A DNA stretch of 64,000 nucleotides from Terriglobus aquaticus (lineage in GTDB: Bacteria; Acidobacteriota; Terriglobia; Terriglobales; Acidobacteriaceae): NCBI RefSeq assembly GCF_025685415.1, contig NZ_JAGSYB010000001.1, forward strand, positions 434,001 to 498,000. Reading direction: 5' to 3'. Made by a program: the position numbers and the translations under genes. Below the pieces are notes generated by a model. It worked only from the letters and a program-made list of their open reading frames with translations, did no database searches and was not told where the DNA came from. This document shows, piece after piece, positions 60,547-64,000 of the stretch. Each line of letters opens with the position of its first letter. Position 1 is the first letter of the stretch.

Positions 60547-61539
60547 TTACATGCCTGCCGGCTTCGGATCCATCGGGTCCCACTTGGCGACCTGGACCTT
60601 CTTGGCAAGGCCGAGCTTTTCCATGACCCAGATGCCGTAGTAGTTGATGTCGAACTCGTACCAGACCAGGCCGTGACGAGCGCTGACGGGGTGTGCGTGG
60701 TGATTGTTGTGCCAGCCTTCACCGCCGGTGAGCAGGGCCACCAGCCAGTTGTTGCGGCTGTCATCCTTCGTTTCAAAGCGGCGAGGACCCCAGATGTGCG
60801 TCAGCGAATTGACGAGCCAGGTGCTGTGCAGGCCACAGGTTACGCGCAGGAAGGTACCCCAAAGGCACATGCCGATGGCGCCCTTGACGCCGCCGAAGGC
60901 ATAGCCAATACCCATCTGGGCAAAGCCGGTGAGCGTCAGCGGCAGCCAGTGGTACTTGCTGAGCCAGCGCTGGCCGGGATCGCGGGTGAGGTCAGGAGCG
61001 TAGCGGCCCAGCAGGGCAGTCTCGCTATGCAGAGCGCGGCCAGAAAGGATCCAACCGGCATGCGACCACCAGGTGCCGTCGTGCGGTGTGTGGGGATCGC
61101 CCTCTTGATCGCTGTTCTGGTGGTGAACACGGTGCGTGGCCACCCAGAAGATCGGTCCGCCCTCAAGCGCCAAAGTGCCGCAGGTAGAAATCGCCAGCTC
61201 CAGCCAGCGGGGAACGCGGTAGCCGCGGTGCGTCAGCAGGCGGTGGTAGCCCATACCGATGCCGACATTGATGGCGAGGAAATACATGATGGCGAAGGCA
61301 AGCACGTTCTTCCACGAGAAGAAGAACAGCGCCGCGATAGCGCCAACGTGGAACAGGCCCATGGCGATCGCAGTAATCCAGTTCACACGGCCTTCCTGGT
61401 GCTCGCGACCCATGCGGAGGTCTTCGCGCACCTTGCGACGCGTCTCTGTAATCAGCGAGCGAGCATCGATGGGCGTGATTTCAGGGTGCGTTGCCGCGCT
61501 GGGCTTCTGCGACTCGACCGGTGACACAAGTGCGGACAT
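60547..61539 (-). CDS. Acyl-lipid/acyl-CoA delta-9-type fatty-acid desaturase
   Basis: 330 residues, integral di-iron desaturase introducing a double bond into saturated acyl chains, thus adjusting membrane fluidity. The three histidine boxes are visible: HRLLTH, HRVHH and HNNHH, with four transmembrane helices between and around them. The N-terminal ~45 residues are hydrophilic. The ATG at 61539 is preceded by AGAGG; a longer frame to 61578 is less likely. Monocistronic, divergent from manA. Confidence 0.94.
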   Translation of the reverse strand: MSALVSPVESQKPSAATHPEITPIDARSLITETRRKVREDLRMGREHQEGRVNWITAIAMGLFHVGAIAALFFFSWKNVLAFAIMYFLAINVGIGMGYHRLLTHRGYRVPRWLELAISTCGTLALEGGPIFWVATHRVHHQNSDQEGDPHTPHDGTWWSHAGWILSGRALHSETALLGRYAPDLTRDPGQRWLSKYHWLPLTLTGFAQMGIGYAFGGVKGAIGMCLWGTFLRVTCGLHSTWLVNSLTHIWGPRRFETKDDSRNNWLVALLTGGEGWHNNHHAHPVSARHGLVWYEFDINYYGIWVMEKLGLAKKVQVAKWDPMDPKPAGM

Positions 61540-61701
61540 GGAACCTCTATTCTGAGCAGTTTGCGTTGGCGCGCACACTGTCTATTAGCAACCTAGCAGC
61601 GTGTGCGCCGGGCGTTTGTAATGTTTGTGTAAGGTCGATCTGACGCAGCCGTATGTCGTTCCTTGACGTGGCAGTAGGCGTGGAGCCGATACCATAGAAC
61701 C
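61540..61701. promoter_or_regulatory. Divergent promoter region between desaturase gene and manA
   Basis: 162 bp, more AT-rich than its surroundings around 61615-61635, between divergent start codons. No confident promoter hexamers. Confidence 0.4.
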
Positions 61702-62685
61702 ATGGCCGGAACCCTCGCACCCTTTCTGCTCAAGCCTTTCTTTTCGCCTCGACCGTGGGGACGCGCGAATCTGCAGCCGTGGTACTCGCAGGCAGAGGTC
61801 GGGGACTCAGCAGAGCCGATCGGAGAATCGTGGCTGACCGGGCCGCAGAGTGAAGCCCTGGAAGGTCCGGAGGCCGGGCGGACGCTGGCGCAAGTCGCGC
61901 AGGAGAACACAGAAGCGTTGCTGGGTGAGTGGCGCGGCGAGAATGAATTTCCGCTCCTGCTCAAGCTGTTGTTTCCGGATGAGAAGCTGTCCGTGCAGGT
62001 GCATCCCGACGACGAGCAGGCTCGCGCCATGGGACAGCCGCGCGGCAAGACCGAGTGCTGGTACGTGGTTGACGCAGAGCCCGGCGCGGCCGTGGCCTGC
62101 GGTCTGCGCGCGGGTGTAGACCCGCAACAGATGCACGCTGCAGCCACGGACGGGACGATGGAGTCGCTGCTGCGCTACATCCCTGTTCAGCGCGGCGACA
62201 TGGTGTTTGTGGATGCGGGCACGGTTCACGCGATCGGGCCCGGCGTCACGCTTTTGGAAACGCAGCAGACTTCGGACACCACGTTTCGCCTGTACGACTA
62301 CGGCCGCCCACGCGAACTGCATCTGGACAAGGGCGTCGCCGTGAGCCGGGCAGAGACGCGCGCCGGCAAGGTGGAACCTGTGCTGATTGCGAATGGCGAG
62401 CGGTTGATTGAGGAACAGTACTTCACCGTGGATCGCTTCGTTCTGCGCGCGGGAGAGACGCTGCGATTGGAAGATGCCGTGGGACGGCCGCACTGCTTTA
62501 CCACGCTGCAGGGCAACGGGATCGTGAGCTCAGAGGCAGGCGCCGGAACGTTGCGATTCGCGGGTGCCACTGTCGTTCCGGCGAGCGCGGGCGCAGTCAC
62601 GGTGGAAGCCATGGAGGACCTGGTGGTGGTGCGATCGATGCCCTCGCGAGTTCCCGTCGCACCCAGCCACGGGCGGGCGCTGTAG
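61702..62685 (+). CDS. manA: Mannose-6-phosphate isomerase, class I
   Basis: Zinc cupin enzyme interconverting fructose-6-phosphate and mannose-6-phosphate, the source of GDP-mannose for glycans. 327 residues with the metal ligands in QVHPDDE, KTECWYV and GTVHAIGPG, the N-terminal PWGRANL and ESWLTG segments, and FRLYDYGRPRELH. Length matches the short Bacillus-like form. ruvC follows after 10 nt. Mannose supply links loosely with the GH92 and GT2 genes at 49-54 kb. Confidence 0.95.
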   Translation: MAGTLAPFLLKPFFSPRPWGRANLQPWYSQAEVGDSAEPIGESWLTGPQSEALEGPEAGRTLAQVAQENTEALLGEWRGENEFPLLLKLLFPDEKLSVQVHPDDEQARAMGQPRGKTECWYVVDAEPGAAVACGLRAGVDPQQMHAAATDGTMESLLRYIPVQRGDMVFVDAGTVHAIGPGVTLLETQQTSDTTFRLYDYGRPRELHLDKGVAVSRAETRAGKVEPVLIANGERLIEEQYFTVDRFVLRAGETLRLEDAVGRPHCFTTLQGNGIVSSEAGAGTLRFAGATVVPASAGAVTVEAMEDLVVVRSMPSRVPVAPSHGRAL

Positions 62686-62695
62686 ACTCAGACCC

Positions 62696-63199
62696 ATGCG
62701 CGTCTTTGGTATCGACTGCGGAACCGAGTACACCGGCTGGGGTGTGGTCGAGATGGTCGATGGCCCGCGGGAAAGCCGGTTGGAGCCCATCGCAGCGGGC
62801 GCGATCAAGCTGGACCGGAAGCATCGCACGCCGCAGCGGCTGCACCAGGTGTACGTGGAACTGACAGCACTGCTGGAGGCGTATTCGCCGGAGGTGGTTG
62901 CGATTGAGGACGTGTTCTTCGCTGCAAATGCAAAGAGCGCGTTGAAACTGGGGCACGTGCGTGGCGTTGCCATGCTCTCTGCCGCGGCGTGCGGCTTGCC
63001 GGTAGTCGAATACGCACCGCTCTCCATCAAATCCGCAGTGGTCGGGCACGGGCTGGCAGCGAAGGAGCAGGTGCAGTTTATGGTCGCGCGGCTGTTAGAC
63101 CTGGAGCGCGCGCCCGAACCGGCAGATGCCGCGGACGCGCTTGCCATTGCCATTTGCCACATCCACAACGCGCGTTCTGCGCAAGGACTTCTTCGTTGA
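62696..63199 (+). CDS. ruvC: Holliday-junction resolvase RuvC
   Basis: 167-residue endonuclease that cuts four-way junctions made in recombination. The RNase H-like acidic tetrad is visible: Asp in FGIDCGTEYTGWG, Glu in VVAIEDVFF, and Asp pair in PADAADALAIAICH. The common GIDPG is GIDCG here. ATG at 62696. ruvA and ruvB are not adjacent within the window; the next gene starts at the overlapping TGATG. Confidence 0.95.
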   Translation: MRVFGIDCGTEYTGWGVVEMVDGPRESRLEPIAAGAIKLDRKHRTPQRLHQVYVELTALLEAYSPEVVAIEDVFFAANAKSALKLGHVRGVAMLSAAACGLPVVEYAPLSIKSAVVGHGLAAKEQVQFMVARLLDLERAPEPADAADALAIAICHIHNARSAQGLLR

Positions 63200-63861
63200 T
63201 GCATCGCCCGAAACTTCTGCTCCGTTCCGTTCCATTCCTGATGTTGCTGAGCGCGAGTGCCGTGCAGGCCCAGGTTGCTTCGGGATTTCGGCTGAACGCC
63301 ACCTATGATCGCCCGGGACTGCCGGTGCCGCATTGGCAATTGCGCATCGCACCCACGGGTCAGGCTGAGTACACGTCAGAGCACGCCGCTGGAGCACCCC
63401 CCGCTGCTGCTACACCCATCACCTTCAAGCTGTCGCAGGCGGGAAGCGCGAAGCTGATGAAGTTTCTGAGCGATTCCCACGGAATGCAGCCCTGCGAGAC
63501 GAAGACCAAGGGCCTAGCGCGGATGGGGATGAAGACGCTGGAATTCCAAGAGGGCACGCACGCAGCGGCGAGCTGCACCTTCAACTACACGGATAACAAA
63601 CCGCTGGCCGCAGCTACGGAGTATTTGCTGGCGGTGAGTTACACCATCGAACAGGGAGCCACGCTGGATCACCTGCACCGGTATGACCGTCTCGGTCTGG
63701 ACCCGGTGATGACGCAGCTTGCGACGGCGTTCAAGAACGGGCAGGCCCAGGAAGTGCAGGCCATCCGGCCGACTCTGGCGTCGCTGGCGAACGACGACGC
63801 CGTGTTGGAGCGGGTACGCCAGAAAGCGGCGGAATTGCTGGTGGCAGCCGACCGCCCCTGA
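63199..63861 (+). CDS. Secreted protein of unknown function
   Basis: 220 residues with a signal peptide (LLLRSVPFLMLLSASAVQAQ). A beta-rich N-terminal half (PHWQLRIAPTGQAEYTSE; FKLSQAGSAKLMKFLSD) contains two Cys (MQPCETKTKG; AASCTFNYTDN) that could pair in the periplasm. The C-terminal half is helical. No recognised family. Its ATG overlaps the ruvC stop (TGATG), so the two are translationally coupled even though the functions look unrelated. Confidence 0.75.
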   Translation: MHRPKLLLRSVPFLMLLSASAVQAQVASGFRLNATYDRPGLPVPHWQLRIAPTGQAEYTSEHAAGAPPAAATPITFKLSQAGSAKLMKFLSDSHGMQPCETKTKGLARMGMKTLEFQEGTHAAASCTFNYTDNKPLAAATEYLLAVSYTIEQGATLDHLHRYDRLGLDPVMTQLATAFKNGQAQEVQAIRPTLASLANDDAVLERVRQKAAELLVAADRP

Positions 63862-63901
63862 CACTGGCCTCTGAACTCGTAGTGGGCGTATGCTCAGCGC
63901 G

Positions 63902-64000
63902 ATGAGGGCACATGCGGTAAGTCGGTTGGCTTGCGTTCGGCGATGGAGCGGGTCACAGGGAGTTGTATTGATTTGCGCCATTGCGGGCAGCCTCGCCTGC
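63902..64000 (+). CDS. Start of a gene cut by the window edge, probably exported
   Basis: 33 codons open to the right edge. The translation has a basic start and a hydrophobic run (GVVLICAIAGSLAC) like a signal peptide, perhaps of a lipoprotein. An in-frame ATG at 63890 could be the true start. The product cannot be identified. Confidence 0.4.
   Translation, partial: MRAHAVSRLACVRRWSGSQGVVLICAIAGSLAC

Overview
The window is a GC-rich (about 60-65 %), gene-dense stretch of core bacterial chromosome. The gene content suggests a soil Acidobacteriota of the Terriglobia group (Terriglobus, Granulicella or Edaphobacter relatives): a lysine/diaminopimelate gene run, a futalosine-pathway menaquinone gene, NtrYX, a copper-type carboxypeptidase-regulatory lipoprotein, a GH92 mannosidase and a cellulose-synthase-like transferase. 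Lineage is inferred from gene content only. I see no tRNA or rRNA gene, CRISPR array, prophage, integrase or insertion sequence.

Layout. 0-5.3 kb: a phosphorelay pair (REC-Hpt protein and NarL-type regulator), a DUF3999 membrane protein and ftsK. 5.7-12.7 kb: a PA2169-type helical-bundle protein, a DoxX-like protein, then a minus-strand series of RNase J, alpha/beta hydrolase, threonine dehydratase, an SH3-like periplasmic protein and uppP. 12.8-20.9 kb: the lysine/DAP block (asd, lysC, dapB, M29 aminopeptidase, dapA, dapD) with two TMEM175-type channel genes embedded in it. 21-25.5 kb: a small membrane protein, a cupredoxin-like lipoprotein, nrdR, a UPF0104 membrane protein, a lytic transglycosylase and an EamA transporter. 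25.6-31.1 kb: a propeller-like secreted protein, mreBCD and, divergently, alanine dehydrogenase. 31.2-39.8 kb: ntrY-ntrX, the era/corC/ybeY/phoH cluster and rpsT. 40-47.5 kb: mrdA (PBP2), rodA and a giant RNase E/G. 47.7-54 kb: an outer-membrane barrel, a GT2 glycosyltransferase, a PagL-like protein and a GH92 glycosidase. 54-60.4 kb, minus strand: sensor kinase, OmpR-type regulator, a fused LptF-LptG permease, VKOR, two small proteins and mqnC. 60.5-64 kb: fatty-acid desaturase, manA, ruvC, a hypothetical protein and the start of a cut-off gene.

How it fits together. The dominant theme is building the cell envelope. DAP for peptidoglycan comes from asd/lysC/dapABD, the lipid carrier is recycled by UppP, elongation is run by MreBCD with PBP2-RodA, and turnover is served by the transglycosylase. 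LPS export is served by LptFG, with a PagL-like enzyme possibly trimming lipid A. A second theme is RNA turnover and ribosome maturation (RNase J, RNase E/G, YbeY, Era, rpsT).

The points most worth a second look are the RNase E/G whose S1 domain is split by a roughly 765-residue disordered insert and whose zinc-link cysteines are gone, the NtrX whose GAFTGA motif reads GAVDGG, the single-chain LptF-LptG, the TMEM175 genes within the DAP block, and a 20-bp-periodic GAACTT array between mrdA and rodA.
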